Assembly (NCBI GenBank): GCA_015179045.1
Contig: WHUZ01000103.1
Span: 143,361-207,360 of the forward strand
Length of the DNA stretch: 64,000 bases
From: Kalaharituber pfeilii
Taxonomy: Eukaryota > Ascomycota > Pezizomycetes > Pezizales > Pezizaceae
Reading direction: 5' to 3'
Shown here in pieces: positions 31,325 to 42,275 of the stretch. Position 1 is the stretch's first letter. The number at the start of each line of letters is the position of its first letter. The position numbers and the translations under genes were made by a program. Under the pieces are notes generated by a model. It had not been told where the DNA came from. It made no database searches and saw only the letters and a list, made by a program, of their open reading frames with translations.

Positions 31325-32056
31325 ACCTTCTCCACCCTGACCTTCTAGTGGAAATCGAAGCTGAGTGTTGAGTCGAATATAACTCTCATCCATCTGACTC
31401 ATGCCACATCTTTTCTTCTTCTTTTCCCCTTTCCAAACACGATATGTTCATATTTTGCTGGTTCTAGGGGTATGTCATGCTCCTCCGCCACTCTCTCTGC
31501 TATGTTCTAGATCTTCGTTTGCAGTCTCTCCATGTCTTTTGCTTCTTCCCACTCCCACATGGTGAGATTGATATCGTGTATGTTGGACGGGACCTCGCTC
31601 TCCATCTCTGGAATTTCTGTGTTCAACTCCTTCCAGTTTCTCTAGCATCGGCGCAAGCCATATCAAAAAGATTACTGGGGATAGAGGTGATCCTTGTGGG
31701 GCCCCTACATTCACTCGTCACCTCCCCCGCACCTTCCTATCCCACTCTACCGTGAACTCACTTTTCTTGAAGAATCCCCTTAACCATCCTACCCATCTCA
31801 CTACCTTAGGGTCCTTCCATACTCTCTCCAGCACCTTCTCCCCCCACACGTTATTGAACCCCTCTCGTACATCATCCAAACTCCACAATGCACCCCCTCC
31901 CTATTCCAGGTATTTTTGAGTCTTGGTCACGGCCCTCATCATTGCCTCTGCTGCATTCCTCCCCTTTTAACCCCCAAATTGGCGTCAGTTAAACACCCCT
32001 CCCACCTCCTGAAGCTCCCTCACCACCAACTTCTCCCCCACCTTCCATGCAGTTAG

Positions 32057-32154
32057 TGACGCAGTTGTTAAGTTTTCCTTGTAAATAAACCCTCGCCATA
32101 GCCCATAGGGCGGTATGCGAGTATTGATAAAAAAAAAAAAAAAAAAAAAAATCC
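32057..32154 (+). mobile_element. Short LINE-A 3' end insertion with TSD
   Basis: About 100 bp: the end of the 3' UTR (GTTTTCCTTGTAAATAAACC), the tail-A hairpin and about 21 A. TCCATGCAGTT flanks it at about 32046-32056 and 32152-32162. Confidence 0.88.
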
Positions 32155-32792
32155 ATGCAGTTGATGAGATTGATAGGTCACCACCTCTTCACCTGGCTCT
32201 TGTCCTTCCCCGATTTCGGGATCATCACAACCTTACTCAACTGCCATTCATCTGGTCTCCTTCCCCTCTCCATTTCTCTGGCTAGTTGCTCGCCCAGCAT
32301 CTCTCCCAGTAGTGTCTTCATCACAAGTGATACGGTTTCTGCGATGATGTCGTGAATAGAGGGTGTAGCTTAGGACAACGCTTGGTGTTTGACCTGCGAG
32401 AGGGCAGCTCTTGCTGGCCCTTCTTATAGCCAATCCTGCGTGCCTACTGTATATTGTGATTGCTATCTATGCTACCTTAACAGACCTCCAGCAGTTTTAG
32501 CAGTTCACGTAACTCCGTCAACAGTTATCCCCATAGCTCTGGTGCAGCTATAGCTATCTCTATAGCTCCGGCCCTAACTGTTTCTCCGAGGTGTGGCTGT
32601 TCCTCCGGAATCTCCGGTCCGTGCCCGAGGCGCTGTCTTACCGCTCTGACCATGCCGGCATTCCTTGTGATACACATCCGTGCCCAACCCATATTTCATT
32701 GCCAGACTGTAGCTATCAGTTGATCAGGCCGAATCGTCACTAGCAGCTTTACAGGTCAATGTGGGTGGATATCCCCTTCGCGGGTAGGCCCT

Positions 32793-32842
32793 TTTTTTAA
32801 TTTCACGTGACCCCGCATGCAGCTGTTCGCCAAGGCAGGGCA
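32793..32842 (-). mobile_element. Tail-B hairpin micro-insertion with TSD
   Basis: 50 bp, minus sense TGCCCTGCCTTGGCGAACAG, GCGGGGTCACGTGAAATT and A-run. GCGGGTAGGCCCT flanks it at 32780-32792 and 32843-32855. Confidence 0.93.
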
Positions 32843-33254
32843 GCGGGTAGGCCCTGTATGACACGCCATCCGGTCCCAGCGTTGACACGTTGCTTGTCCC
32901 CTTCAAGGCCTCCAGGAGTTTCTCCACCAGCTCCTCCCTCCCATATCCCGGCCCTCCATTTTCTCCCAAGTGCTCTTCTTCTTCCTTCTCCTCCTCCCTT
33001 CATTCAAAGTTCCTTCGGATCAGCGCTTGACACTTCTCCTGGTCACTCCGCAACGCCTCTCCCGCCTTTCCGTTCAACCTCCCCATCGTCCCCTTCAGTT
33101 TCCATGGGTCCTTTGAAAAAACTCGCCCCCCCTGCCTTCCGCCGACCCTTTCTTCCTCAGGTCCACCAGCTTCCGCGACCACCACTTTTACTGCGCCTGC
33201 ACACTCTCGCCTCGCGGCTGTGTCGGCCCTTGAGGCTTAGTAGCTTCTCGTACG

Positions 33255-33690
33255 GGGTCTCCCCCGTTAGGCCCTCCACATACAAGATAGGTGGGGAGGA
33301 GATCCCAGAATGCAGATGGTACGGGGGGAGCGAAGAGACGACAGGACACATCTGGAAGGAATGCAGAGTATGGAGACGAAGTGGGCAGGGCGAGCAGATG
33401 CAGCGAAAAACCCACCGAAGGCGGGAGAGGGCGAGAGAGAGATCCCTGGACCAAGATGCCGGAGTAGGCGGGGCAATGAACCAACACTGGCGCGGTAACT
33501 TACGTCTCACTTTTCCCTCTTTCCCTATTCTCATATATGGGCGATGAATTAGTGGTGGCGGAACCGTTGGAAGAGGTGACCTTATATCTTATTTTTCTTC
33601 CCTTCCTTATTCTCTAATGTAACTACCCTCGCCATAGACCATAGGGCGGCATGCGAGTAGTGGTATTAAAAGAAAACAAGAAGAAAAAAA
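33255..33690 (+). pseudogene. LINE-A ORF2 3' end with tail
   Basis: Reads EIPECRWYGGSEETTGHIWK, ECRVWRR and later frames broken relative to each other. A 3' UTR and a tail-A hairpin (33627-33660, CCTCGCCATAGACCATAGGG) with an A/G-rich end follow. Confidence 0.8.
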
Positions 33691-33704
33691 TACGAATTGG
33701 AGTT

Positions 33705-34440
33705 GTTCTGGCCTACCGACGAACATTGCGGCTCGCGAATAGGCCAGCCCGCCCGCGAAAACTTTTTTTTTACAAATACCACTAGGCACCTCTATGTGGT
33801 GCTAGTAATGAGTATAGAGAAACGTTCTTCGACCAAGGATAATTGATAAGCCAGTTGCTTTGTGCTTGCACAGCCCCATTGCCCGGTAAATGTTGTTACT
33901 AATATGTATCCCAAGCTGCCGCTTCCTACCGACGTGCTAAAAGATGATAAAATAAATACAACATAATTGAAAATTTGCGGCGCTTCTAAGACTGCTGTAG
34001 TTAAGAATATACATTTGTTATCATAGCTCAATAATTATCAATAGAATAATTATAAGAAATGTAGTAAATAGACTTCTAGTATTCTTACTATACCTGAAAT
34101 CTTGGAGTATCATGCTCCTAGGTAGAGATATCCGGATTCCTCCACTAGTTCCGATATTATCTGGTGGTAGTAACAAGGGTTGCGTTGATGCCAAGAATTA
34201 AAGTTTTGGTGGTTGTATGGCCATAAATGGCACCTATAGAATCCCTGCAAGCGCCAAGCATCCACTTTACGCAAGTCGATGCTCTATCCCACTCCTACTG
34301 GCAGGACATCAGCCATTTCCCTCCTGCTCTCACTCTCTGTGGTATTGAATCTGCCTAAGCCCCCGGTATACTTTGCTCCTCTAGCTCTATCACAACTGAG
34401 CTGGTGATTATCTCCTCAACCCCCTCTATTACCTATCTAA
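33705..34440. mobile_element. TIR DNA element starting GTTCTGGCC, copy 2
   Basis: GTTCTGGCCTACCGACGAAC and then about 500 bp resembling 11789-12420 (AATTGATAAGCCAGTT, GGTTGCGTTGATGCCAAGAA). It lacks the LINE insertions of copy 1. The right terminus is not clear. Confidence 0.75.
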
Positions 34441-34458
34441 GGCCCAAATCATGACTCA

Positions 34459-34582
34459 TGTTCTGGCCCACTGATGAACCTTGTGGCCCAAAAATTGCGG
34501 CATATATATACATAGAGATACCTAGAGGTGCATTCATGTTGGCCGGTACGCCAGTTGTTGTTGCAGCGGGGGGGCCAGAATT
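34459..34582. mobile_element. Short MITE related to GTTCTGGCC element
   Basis: Starts TGTTCTGGCCCACTGATGAA, has the right-end word ACATAGAGATACC / TGCATTCATGTT of copy 1, and ends GGGGGGCCAGAA. This fits an internally deleted derivative of the 33705 family. Confidence 0.5.
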
Positions 34583-36071
34583 CGACTTGTGAGGGTCCTT
34601 TCCCACTCCACCGATGTCCTGCGATTCGAGTCCCAGGGACAGCACCTCCATTTTATTGAGGAAAAGCTTGAGGCATGATACTGTGATAGAGAGGGCCTAG
34701 GTACTGACTCGTAATAACTTACGGCACAACGGCCGACTTTACCAACATTGGAGAGGTTCAAACCTACTTCGAAACCCTGCATGTCAACATGTGAGGACTC
34801 GGCAGTGTTGGCACAGCGGCTGGTGATCAAGCGCACGCCTGGGGTGCCGCACGAGATAGTCGCCGCTAAGTCTCTCCACACCATATCCAATTAGGATAAT
34901 AAATTAAATTTGTCCGCACGCACTAGGATCTCGAAGAAAGCTACTAGGTTCACGAACGATCACGGTCCATCGCTGACTCATGATAGAGGTATGACTTCAC
35001 TCCCTCCCCCGCGATAGTTGAAGCCCACTGCTACCCAGAACCGAATACATGCAAAAGTCGAATATTAGAACTCCGCTGCGACGCGAAATGGTGGTTGGTC
35101 AATACCTCCGGTAAAACCGGGAGAATGATTTCCTTCACATTTCGCCCTCCGGCCAAATCCGTAAATAACTAGGCTTTACACCGACAGGGTAACTCTACAA
35201 TTCCAAGCTGCAATCGCACAGCAACCATTACCACAAAGATGGAAGATCAAGGGAACCATCATCCCACCGCATTCTCAGTTACAAATCCCATTTGGGGCCA
35301 TTTTCGATGCTGCGCTGCGCCCCTGTTGTGGGGGACATGGCGCTCTTAAAAACTTGAGCGAACCGTGGAATTCTAGCTGGACCCCTAACCACTGCAGTGT
35401 CCCACTGCCCGCAAGGCGCCTTTGAGTTCAGTCCACATGATGCAACTTCGGGCCAGGTGATGGGAGGCTGCGCGGTGATGATTGTCGGGCCTTGTACGCC
35501 ATAGGTTGCGGCACGAGGTGCCGGGTGAGGTCTACGGTCATCAAGTGAGTGTGTGAGGATTGTCGATAAGGAGAGGATCTGTGTACCAAATTCTACGTCA
35601 TTTTTGTCCTCCCACGTTCGTCACCGGTCTGTTTCTTACTGTTCTTTCGGATTTGTTATTCTTTCCGGCATCCTCTCCTGCTCTCACTCCCCATGTATGA
35701 TGTCTACCCAAGACAGCCACGGGCTAGCCTACCGATACCTCTGGGTTGAGTTCCACACACCACCGCGCGACCTCCCAGCAGGGGACCCGGCGCATTCAGT
35801 GACTGCAAAGCATTGTTTGCCTTTTTGCTTTGTTTCTCCATCTCGTCTACACAAGCTGGAGGACGGTTGGCTAAGCACAACCTCAAGCTGCACGATTCCA
35901 AAAAGCTCATTGTATGCATACATCAATGAAAAGGGCGTGTCTAAATGCTGTTTGAAGCAGCGAGTACTACCCCATGAGCTGGCGCTACTTGCGTCGAGGT
36001 GGCGCTTTGTCCCTACTAATGTTCCAACTTTTTTGTTTTTTTTCTAATTGTTGTTACTTGTAAAGCTCACA
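34583..36071. other. Intergenic region, no supported gene
   Basis: Several open frames of 60-165 codons are present, but none has a recognisable domain or paired splice sites. ACCTCCCAGCAGGGGACCC near 35778 resembles 21749-21780, so some of this is diverged repeat. Confidence 0.4.
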
Positions 36072-36084
36072 AGGCGGCAAATGA

Positions 36085-36400
36085 TTTTTTTTTTTTAATC
36101 AGTACTCGCGTGCCGCCCTATTATGGCGGGATTAGGTACATAATAGATAGTAAGGAAAATTAGATACAAGTAGGGAATAAGTGGGAGTAGATAAGGAAAT
36201 TCATAAGGAAATTGATATCCGTCACTCTTCAAACCGTCGCATCAGTGTCATCAGTGGGTCCCTATCCTTGTCGGCGCCCTTCGGGGGTGTCTTGATGTTC
36301 TCCCTACCCCCCCGGCCAAATTCTTTTCCATACCCTGCATTCGTCCAGTAGGTGGGTCATCGTCTCTTCGCTCTCTCCGCACCATCGGCAATTCGGGTCG
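36085..36400 (-). mobile_element. LINE-A 3' end inserted in a LINE-A hairpin, with TSD
   Basis: 316 bp, minus sense CRWCGESEETMTHLLDEC, RVWKRIWPGG, a stop, the 3' UTR, a tail-A hairpin and oligo(A). The flanks AGGCGGCAAATGA (36072-36084) and AGGCGGCAAGTGA (36401-36413) are the 3' arm of an older plus-strand tail-A hairpin, which continues to TAATGATATC and A-run. Confidence 0.9.
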
Positions 36401-36469
36401 AGGCGGCAAGTGAGTAATGATATCAAAAAAGAAATATTGGTATACCGCACTGGGGATATGCGGCGACAT

Positions 36470-36515
36470 TTTTTTGTCACGTGACCCCGCATGCGGCTGT
36501 TCGCCATGGCAGGGC
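36470..36515 (-). mobile_element. Tail-B hairpin micro-insertion with TSD
   Basis: 46 bp, minus sense GCCCTGCCATGGCGAACAGC, GCGGGGTCACGTGAC and A-run. ATGCGGCGACAT flanks it at 36458-36469 and 36516-36527. Confidence 0.93.
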
Positions 36516-36619
36516 ATGCGGCGACATAAATTTGTGGTACTCCTACGCCTAAAATGGCGTTCAACCGGAGGGTCACCTGCCGCATCTCGCGCTGCACTCG
36601 GCGATGCACTAACAGAGAT

Positions 36620-38130
36620 CTATTGACAACATACTATACGGCCGCTCCAATAGGATCTCATGTGACAAGGTCATGGCTTGGTGATCTCAGATGCTGGGAT
36701 GCAGAGCAACCAACCGGGTATGAGTGACCTCAACCTACGCCTTTCCCTGCTTTTATTAGCAAGGTAGTTGTAGGCTATCAGAGTTTTGTCGCACAGATCC
36801 TAGTAACCAGAAAGGAACCCTCAGCAAGGCAGAAACTGACCTGGGTGTTACTGACGTCTCGCCCTTTAAACAGGCAAACCGCAAAACGTTTGTTACGATA
36901 TATGAATCAAATCTTGTTATTCTATGTCTAAAGCTCTTGGACTTCCTCCACTCATAATCATCATGTATTCTGCTACTGTTTGCAGCTGACTGTGCTGTGG
37001 CTCTATCAAAGAATGATAACAAAGGGCCATAAGGAACACTCTGGCCCACCACGAACCCAGATCGTCCCTAAGAACGCGCGTCCCCAGTTCGTTGGATGAG
37101 TAGTGCATGCAGCAAATCATTACTCTAAATGTGCAGCTTCGTACTTCAGAATCTCACCCTCAACAATGATCACGAAGGCGTTTAATTTCTTGCCTCTAGG
37201 ACCAGAACAAAATTCATGATCTCCTCAAGTGATCGGTTTGGACTCAGCGAGTCAAGCTGGAGAACACATTAAACTTCATCGACGTCATGCTAGTCACTCT
37301 GTTTCAGACAAACCTTTTCAGTAATGTGTGCGTCTGGTGAGGAGTACACCCCAGCGCTGATGCTTGGAGACGCCGGGTACAGACTCCTGAGTGCTGACAC
37401 AAATGTGGACACTTCTACATCATTTCCTTGCCTGACCCCATGATCTATCCTTGCGTTGGGCGATGTGCATCCTGGCTAACCCAGAGGTAGACGGTGCAGC
37501 AAAAAAGAGTAACTGGTCACTATGTAATCTACAAGTTACAACATCCGCCTGGAGAGTCTTACACGGGGAAGACAAACTAAGTGGAAGGTGGCATGTGCAA
37601 GCACGTATAAATGGGGTTACTTGTTTGTTTTACTTTCTGCCTACAGCAGAAGGGGAAACCGTGGGCCCTAACGAGATTTTGGTTCTTGTTGCGTTTCTTT
37701 GTTTGCTTCCACCAACTCCACTGGCGACGGTTGTGGGGTCATGTGATTAGTGTTCGTCATTTCTTTCCTTTACATGTAGCCTTCCCCTAGGCCTCGGGGA
37801 GGTGTGCCAGTAATGAGTTTTTTTTTTTCTTTTTTTTTTTTAAAAAAAAAAAAAAGAGGAATTGCAGTTAGCCCATTGCAACATATCAAAGTAAGGAACG
37901 TTATCCAACATCCTGAAGAAAAGTAAACTCTGGACTAGCGACGATAACAGTACAAGTGGTCGACAACATAGCAAGACCAATACATATGATACTGCCAAAG
38001 CCAACAACTAATACTATTAATGATTAATGAGCAACCCACTCAAAGAGGTTTCAGGATTGGAACTTGGGCTTTGTCCATTTCGATGCAGAGAATATTCCAG
38101 GAGCAGAGGATCACAGGGAACTTAAGCAGG
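36620..38130. other. Intergenic region, no supported gene
   Basis: No domain-bearing frame. A degenerate tail-like sequence and mixed T/A run lie at 37780-37855. Confidence 0.4.
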
Positions 38131-38134
38131 GTAC

Positions 38135-38193
38135 TTTTTTTTCTTTTTTTTGTCCCACGTTACCCCGCTTGCAGCTGCTCGCCATGGCAGGGC
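38135..38193 (-). mobile_element. Tail-B hairpin micro-insertion
   Basis: Minus sense GCCCTGCCATGGCGAGCAGC, GCGGGGTAACGTGGGAC, then an interrupted A-run. The copia element inserted immediately to its right, so only six bases (AAGCAG) of a possible target duplication can be compared. Confidence 0.8.
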
Positions 38194-38199
38194 AAGCAG

Positions 38200-40446
38200 T
38201 GTCGGAACATTAGCGTGCCCGATGTGGTAACGATCTGCCCCCTGTAACGATCCACTCTCTGGGCACTCCTCGTCATGCATTCCTCACTCTACTACTTTTA
38301 TTTGAATATATTGCAACTATAGAAATTGCTTAACATTATACCAATTTGACATCGCTGAATCAGAATTTGCTATCATAATGAGGAAAAAATCAAAATTCCA
38401 ATATTTACAACTAAATTTATCATTATTTACCTAATTTGAGTCCTCCCTGTATATAGTATAGCTCAACATTCTCGAAATCAGGAAAATTATATAGAAAACT
38501 AGTAATTCTCATCTATCTAGGGCTGGTCTTTTTATTGAAAGTCAATATTGCATATACAGATCATGTGAGATGCAATGCACCTTCAATTGTATAGAAGTAG
38601 TTTATATTCATGAGCTAATCTCTATACCTTGATCTGACCTTCAGTGTTCCTAGACTCCTCAAGTGATTCAGGAATACCGGGACTTGAAGTTGTAGTAGTT
38701 GAAGCACTAGGGGTGGTAACAGTAACTCCTTCTGAGGTGCCAGGTATGACACAAGAGACCTATGGCTCAAATCTGCTATTGGAACCTTCTTCTACCCACC
38801 CCCCCTTCTAGTATTCAGACCCTCCTATCTCATGAACTAAAGATCTTTCCCAGCCCCAGCCTTGCATGTGAGTTCCTCTATGGTGTCTTTTTGTAACTTG
38901 TTCAGCTGCAGCCATCTCTCTCTATTTTCGTTCTTCTTTTGCCTTGCTGTCATGGGTCACCTCGGGTGGCCGATAGAGCGTATATGCGGCGTATGCGAAA
39001 TGCGACAGCAAATATATGGGATGCAGGTGCGTATTGCTAAATGAGCTATGCAGAGGACTAGTAAACGTCACTAGTCAAGTGTTTTTTCACTGATCTGGTG
39101 GGATGCGGTTCTCTACCCAAGACGCCCAAGACGTTATATTCACTCACTTCCTCCTAAGCCGCCTCGAGCTGAAGTTAAAGCAATACTGGAAATAGAAGGA
39201 AAAAATAGTAGGAGATGTCGAAAAGGAAACAGAGAGTACCAGCGAAGGTCAGAAAGGAGGAAGAGAAACTTCAGAAGGTGCGAAAATAGTTTAGGATAAG
39301 AAAGAAGCCGCTGATATGCAAAGTAGTTAGCAGCGATGGATCGAGAAAGTAAGGCAAAAGAGGAACGAAAATAGAGAGAGATGGCTGCAGCTGAACAAGT
39401 TACAAAAAGACACCATAGAGGAACTCACATGCAAGGCTGGGGCTGGGAAAGATCTTTAGTTCATGAGATAGGAGGGTCTGAATACTAGGAGGGGGGGTGG
39501 GTAGAAGAAGGTTCCAATAGCAGATTTGAGCCATAGGTCTCTTCTGTCATACCTGGCACCTCAGAAGGAGTTACTGTTACCACCCCTAGTGCTTCAACTA
39601 CTACAACTTCAAGTCCCGGTATTCCTGAATCACTTGAGGAGTCTAGGAACACTGAAGGTCAGATCAAGGTATAGAGATTAGCTCAGGAACATAAACTACT
39701 TCTATACAATTGAAGGTGCACTGCATCCCACATGATCTGTATATGCAATATTGACTTTTAATAAAAAGACCAGCCCTAGATGGATGAGAATTACTAGTTT
39801 TCTATATTATTTTCCTGATTTCGAGAATGTTGAGCTATACTATATACAGGGAGAGCTCAAATTAGGTGAATAATAATGAATTTGGTTGTAAATAATGGAA
39901 TTTTGATTTTTTCCTCATTATGATAGCAAATTCTGATTCAGCGATGTCAAATTGGTATAATGTTAAGCAATTTCTATAGTTGCAATATATCCAAAATAAG
40001 TAGTAGAGCGAGGAATGTTTGACGAGGAGTGCCCAGAGAATGGATCGTTACAGGGGGGCAGATCGTTACCACTTCGGGCACGTTACATCCGTTGCCACCT
40101 GTTGCTATTATTATTATTATTGTTATTTGTGTCGTTCCACTCATGCATTTAACCTCGCTATTGGATTATGTATGAATACGCCACAACGCCAGCTTTTATG
40201 TGGCTTACGCCACGGCGTTCTCTTGCAAGCCACGCATCCCGTGCCTTTCTCACCTTTCCTGATATGATATCTTCCCTGATGATTTCCTATTCAGTCATGG
40301 TTCACAAGTCACGTTATGCTATGCTTTCTCATGTATATAAACCCGCTGTTCTTGCGACTCTACGTTCAATAGACTTAACGGTATCTCTATACTTCTATAG
40401 CCCTCACCGTGACAAAGCAGCCCTCGCAGACCCTCCCGCTCGTATA
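38200..40446 (+). repeat. Copia 5' LTR, split by foldback element
   Basis: Begins TGTCGGAACATTA, is interrupted at 38213-40082, and continues TTACATCCGTTGCC to CCGCTCGTATA. A TATATAAACC promoter-like sequence lies near 40335. Confidence 0.95.
38213..40082. mobile_element. 1.87-kb foldback element, TTA target
   Basis: Inverted arms of about 735 bp (38213-38950 and 39345-40082), roughly 95% alike by eye, flank a 390-bp spacer. The ends are CGTGCCCGAWGTGGTAACGA, and TTA is duplicated at 38210-38212 and 40083-40085, a size and sequence seen with PIF/Harbinger elements. The arms contain coding-like sequence: the right arm reads LQLNKLQKDTIEELT and, in another stretch, a Ser/Thr-rich VTVTTPSASTTTTSSPG. 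A transcript would form a very long hairpin. Confidence 0.92.
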
Positions 40447-40460
40447 GGTTATGAGCCCGG
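40447..40460 (+). other. Copia primer-binding site
   Basis: GGTTATGAGCCCGG directly after the LTR is complementary to an anticodon-arm sequence GGGCTCATAACC, as expected for priming by a cleaved initiator tRNA-Met. Confidence 0.8.
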
Positions 40461-40639
40461 GTTAGTGCAACCACCACTGCCGATACCTTTCTTCCTCATA
40501 CACCACTGCGTATCCGCTGCTCCTGTCAAGTCTCCTTACACCTCCCGTGGATATCAACTCTGCGCATCACTGTCGCTGTCGCCGTCGCATCCTTGTTGTC
40601 ACCACTGTCGCTTGTCGCATCCCTCCTCATTACGTCAAA

Positions 40640-42274
40640 ATGACTGATGTTGCATGGTCCATCCCTAACTACCGGATTAACCGGTTCACCAGGCTTGATG
40701 GCAAAGGAAGCTACACCTCCTGGGCCTCAAGGGCCAAAGTGCACCTGGAAACCGTCGAAGTTTGGGAAATTGTCTCAGGTACTGAGCAAAAACCGGACAC
40801 AGACAAACATAACAACTGGAAGCGCAAGAACAACTACGCTAAGGCCCTCCTTACGGAAATGATCGATGACGAATATCACTACCTTATTTCCGATAATGAG
40901 CTCGCCAAGACGGCATGGAAAGCCATAGAAGACAAGTTCGATCGAAAAAACGTCATGTCAAACGTCAATGCCCTCCTTGCAGTACTCAATTGCCATAAGG
41001 ATGAGGCTACACCCACTATTGACCATGTACAGCAATTCGAAGCACTCTGGAGTCGGTTCGCACAGCGCGTGAACTCTGTCACCACCAGCGACAAGGAATA
41101 CCTCCAAGGTCTTAAAAAGTCCTGGTCCGACGACTCCTGGAAGTCTGTTATGCTTATCAATTCTCTCCCTCCGTCGCAATCGCAGTTCAAGGAGATACTT
41201 CTTTCCCGTGCCGAAACCGAATCATATAACAGTATTCGCTCCTCGCTCATTGACTCTACAACCAACGTCCCCACCTCCGGTAGTGCCTTGGTTGCGGCTG
41301 CATCACAGAAGAAGCCGACGAAGTCAAAGGACAAGAAGAAGAACTCTCAGACTAAAGGAAAAGGAAAAGGGAAAGGTGACGCTGGTCCTAATGAGTGTTC
41401 ATGGTGTAAAAAACATGGCCTCAATTACATTGGGCACGTACATATTAACTGCTCATTTCTTAAGGACTACCAGTCAAGGATGGCTGCCTTTAAGGCTAGT
41501 CAATCCGGTACAGCTCAGCTCGCCGTCGTTCCCGCCGCCTCCGGTACCGCTCATCTCGCCGTTGCTTCTCCCTCCTCTCAGCTCACGGTCCTTCCCGCCG
41601 CCTCTGTCCAACCTCCCAATATGTCCTCAGGCGTCGCCTACCTTGCTGCCTCTCCTCCGCCTCCTTCCTCTACTCCTCTTGGCACAGCACTTTTGGCTGA
41701 AAATGCAGAAACTGACGAGGTATGGTTCTTTGATACCGGCGCATCACATCATATCTCTTCTAACCTTTCCTACCTAGATAATCCGACTCTAGATCGCACT
41801 CCGATCAAGGTTGGAGGAGGTACCGTACTCTGGAGTACGCACAAGGGAAGTGTTAGAATGAGTGTGAAGATAGATGGCCGTGTTCAAGAGCTTTTCCTTC
41901 CTTATGTACTGTATTTACCTGATTGGAATGAAGGATGTTTGGTCTCATGGAATCAGCTGGCTGACCAAAAGAGGTTTCGCATAATTGGTGAGGATGATTG
42001 GATCAGAATTGTTAGGAAGGCTGATAATAAATCTTGTTTCATTGCTCTCCGTGAGCATGGTCTCCTGCGAATACCCGTGCTCCCAAGATCCGGTCATGCA
42101 TATCTAACAAGTGTACAGTTCTGGCATGAAGCACTGGGTCATACTTCTCCACAGATGTGGGGAAGCGCTCTTGACCGTTACGCTGATGGCGAAAAGCTAC
42201 CCAGGCGACCTTCCCACTTCCTTTGCGACAAATGTGCTCTGTATAATTCCACGTATAGGACCCTTTACCCCTAG
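40640..42274 (+). CDS. Copia gag-protease and start of integrase
   Basis: 544 aa. The ATG at 40640 is chosen because MTDVAWSIPNYRIN aligns with the gag remnant at 59759. A UBN2-type gag region runs to about residue 220. A basic K/G-rich linker and an unusual finger CSWCKKHGLNYIGHVHINC follow. A Pro/Ala-rich spacer leads to protease WFFDTGASHHIS and the GAG-pre-integrase region (WHEALGHTSPQMW, CDKC). The frame ends early at TAG 42272 because of a one-base shift; the remaining polyprotein continues in another frame. Confidence 0.92.
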   Translation: MTDVAWSIPNYRINRFTRLDGKGSYTSWASRAKVHLETVEVWEIVSGTEQKPDTDKHNNWKRKNNYAKALLTEMIDDEYHYLISDNELAKTAWKAIEDKFDRKNVMSNVNALLAVLNCHKDEATPTIDHVQQFEALWSRFAQRVNSVTTSDKEYLQGLKKSWSDDSWKSVMLINSLPPSQSQFKEILLSRAETESYNSIRSSLIDSTTNVPTSGSALVAAASQKKPTKSKDKKKNSQTKGKGKGKGDAGPNECSWCKKHGLNYIGHVHINCSFLKDYQSRMAAFKASQSGTAQLAVVPAASGTAHLAVASPSSQLTVLPAASVQPPNMSSGVAYLAASPPPPSSTPLGTALLAENAETDEVWFFDTGASHHISSNLSYLDNPTLDRTPIKVGGGTVLWSTHKGSVRMSVKIDGRVQELFLPYVLYLPDWNEGCLVSWNQLADQKRFRIIGEDDWIRIVRKADNKSCFIALREHGLLRIPVLPRSGHAYLTSVQFWHEALGHTSPQMWGSALDRYADGEKLPRRPSHFLCDKCALYNSTYRTLYP

Positions 42275-42275
42275 A

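Larger units (their letters stand above)
31057..33250 (-). pseudogene. LINE-A copy with RT domain, broken and nested
   Basis: The minus-strand tail-A hairpin and T-run (31057-31130) mark the 3' end. Minus frames read, in order, REELVEKLLEALKGTSNVS and GPDGVSYRAY (start of RT, 32969-32800) and VGAPQGSPLSPVIFLIWLAP (RT motif 5, about 31714-31650). They end in AERVAEEHDIPLEPAKYEHI-like sequence in another frame. The expected YVDD is changed to a YxHDI-like sequence, so RT would be dead. It carries three later insertions (31272, 32047 and 32793). Confidence 0.75.

Noticed and set aside
34600..34645. TTCGAGTCC resembling a tRNA B box
   Set aside because: No matching T stem, no A box and no acceptor stem could be paired.
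35553..36047. 164-codon plus-strand frame
   Set aside because: No domain, ends in a poly(Phe) T-run, and part resembles repeat DNA near 21760.
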